Below are positions 6,386 through 7,191 of a stretch of DNA of 7,191 nucleotides, piece by piece. Both the position numbers and the translations under genes were made by a program. The notes beneath the pieces were generated by a model that did no database searches, was not told the DNA's origin, and saw nothing but the letters and a program-made list of their open reading frames with translations. Positions within the stretch are counted from its first letter, which is position 1. Each line of letters begins with the position of its first letter. This DNA is from Acholeplasmataceae bacterium UBA5617 (GTDB lineage: Bacteria > Bacillota_I > Bacilli_A > Acholeplasmatales > Acholeplasmataceae), in assembly GCA_002424575.1 (NCBI GenBank), contig DIKN01000089.1, positions 1 to 7,191 on the forward strand. The letters run 5' to 3'.

Positions 6386-6797
6386 AGTCCGAGTTGCTTA
6401 TGTATGCGTCCACAACAGCTGTAGAAGCCAAATGGCAGAAGCCATCACCAAAGCGTTAGAACCTGAATTCTTTGAAGCGTATAGCGGTGGTACAGAAACA
6501 AAACCTAAGATTAATCAAGATGCTGTTCGCACGATTAAAAAGCTCTATGATGTTGACATGAATCAAACACAACATTCCAAACTTATCGATGATCTTCCCC
6601 AAGAATTTGATGTGCTCGTCACGATGGGATGCAACGTGGAATGCCCCTTTATTCCGTGTAAACATCGCGAAGACTGGGGTCTTGATGATCCAACCGGACA
6701 ACCTGATGAGGTCTTTTTACAGACAGCAGAGACCATTAAAGAAAAAATGCTTTCATTGAAAGCACGCATTGTATCAGGTGAAATCGACTTATCATAA
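6378..6797 (+). CDS. arsC: Arsenate reductase, thioredoxin-coupled LMW-phosphatase type
   Basis: Cytoplasmic reductase that converts As(V) to As(III) for export by Acr3. The 139-residue protein has the low-molecular-weight phosphatase P-loop CVHNSCRSQMAEA with nucleophile C10, C15 and R16. The redox cysteines lie in VTMGCNVECPFIP (C85 and C89), and the general-acid loop WGLDDPTGQ is at 100-108. In the family C10 attacks arsenate, then a disulfide cascade through the other two cysteines is reduced by thioredoxin. Spacing here is C85-x3-C89, as in the MGCxxxCP subgroup, not the wider spacing of S. aureus ArsC (C82, C89). C94 is an extra cysteine. The ATG overlaps the end of acr3 by 8 bases, and AGGAG lies 9 bases upstream. 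A hairpin terminator follows the stop directly, so this is the last gene of the operon. Confidence 0.95.
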   Translation: MNKVRVAYVCVHNSCRSQMAEAITKALEPEFFEAYSGGTETKPKINQDAVRTIKKLYDVDMNQTQHSKLIDDLPQEFDVLVTMGCNVECPFIPCKHREDWGLDDPTGQPDEVFLQTAETIKEKMLSLKARIVSGEIDLS

Positions 6798-6818
6798 AAA
6801 AAGGCCGCTGGCCTTTTT
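6798..6818. terminator. Bidirectional intrinsic terminator between convergent genes
   Basis: AAAAAGGCC (6798-6806) and GGCCTTTTT (6810-6818) form a 9-bp stem with a GCT loop. The T run ends the ars transcript on the plus strand, and the A run becomes a T run for the minus-strand gene. It begins on the base after the arsC stop, and its last two bases are part of the stop codon of the facing gene. Confidence 0.88.
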
Positions 6819-7191
6819 ACATATTCATCATTAAAATCATGACGGAGTAGCTTGCGATGAGCGATATCACGTTCGCAACCAACGCATAGAGCATCGCACG
6901 ATTTTTGGAACGTTCTGTCAAATAGAATCGATAAATAATGATTTCACTCAAGAAAATCATGGCTTCACCCACGATAAGCACAAAGAGTTCACCGATGACT
7001 GGGTAGACAAAATACTTCGCAGCAAACATAAATCCCGTCAAAACAAGCTGGGTGACCAAATTGACAACAACGACCAATGAGAAACTTTTACGCTTGATAT
7101 AGCCAAAGAGAAAAAGCACAATGATTTCAATAAAGACAGTACCGATGATGCGTAAGGCCAATTCTAACGACATCGTACGTAAAGGGAAAAT
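6817..7191 (-). CDS. Hypothetical four-helix membrane protein, probably 5'-truncated by window edge
   Basis: I do not recognise a named function. The frame stays open to the right edge, giving 124 visible residues, and the only ATG near the edge (7173) has no ribosome binding site (CCCTTTACGTACG precedes it). So the true start is probably beyond the window; if the ATG at 7173 were used, the protein would be 118 residues. Counted from that Met, hydrophobic segments lie at about 5-26, 33-52, 58-82 and 94-116. They carry the segments FGYIKRKSF, VNLVTQLVL, EAMIFLSEIIIYRFYL and NRAMLYALVANVISLIASY. The VNLVTQ and YALVANxxS patterns resemble a family of uncharacterised Bacillota membrane proteins recalled from memory, in which this is the C-terminal part; this resemblance is tentative. 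It converges on the ars operon and shares its terminator, so it is not part of that operon. Confidence 0.7.
   Translation of the reverse strand: MFPLRTMSLELALRIIGTVFIEIIVLFLFGYIKRKSFSLVVVVNLVTQLVLTGFMFAAKYFVYPVIGELFVLIVGEAMIFLSEIIIYRFYLTERSKNRAMLYALVANVISLIASYSVMILMMNM

Noticed and set aside
1..7191. Mobile element, CRISPR array, tRNA or rRNA
   Set aside because: No transposase or integrase frame, terminal repeats, regularly spaced repeats or tRNA-like folds were noticed. The ars operon could have been acquired by transfer, but codon and base use look similar to the gcv genes and no boundary is visible.

Overview
The window looks like chromosomal DNA of a low-GC Gram-positive-type bacterium (Bacillota, or a related standard-code lineage near the Acholeplasma/Izemoplasma side of the Mollicutes). 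The grounds are an AT-rich composition, strong AGGAGG ribosome binding sites, a glycine decarboxylase split into two subunits (gcvPA and gcvPB), and TGA used as a stop codon (gcvPA, arsR). The lineage is inference; no marker gene is present.

Layout: positions 1-3537 (minus strand) hold a tight operon gcvT-gcvH-gcvPA-gcvPB for the glycine cleavage system, with gcvPB cut by the left edge. Positions 3538-3777 are a 240-bp divergent control region holding a short-leader promoter for gcv, two unexplained AT-rich palindromes, and a near-consensus promoter for the ars operon flanked by two inverted repeats. Positions 3778-6797 (plus strand) hold a five-gene arsenic resistance operon: arsR, an ArsP-type permease, a 78-residue thioredoxin-fold protein, acr3 and arsC. 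A bidirectional hairpin terminator at 6798-6818 separates it from a convergent membrane-protein gene on the minus strand, which appears to run off the right edge.

How the genes work together: GcvT, GcvH (lipoyl carrier) and GcvPA/PB convert glycine to CO2, ammonia and methylene-tetrahydrofolate; the dihydrolipoamide dehydrogenase (L protein) is not in view. In the ars operon, ArsC reduces arsenate to arsenite, Acr3 exports arsenite, the ArsP-like permease probably exports trivalent organoarsenicals or a related substrate, the small thioredoxin-like protein may supply electrons or thiols to one of these, and ArsR represses the unit until As(III) binds. Every junction inside both operons is overlapping or within 13 bp.

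I found no wholly new system. The points most worth a second look are the dedicated thioredoxin-like protein beside two different arsenic transporters, the reduced cysteine set and Cys/His-bearing tail of ArsR, the paired inverted repeats at the ars promoter, and recurring TAGGAGG junctions in which the stop codon is part of the next gene's ribosome binding site.
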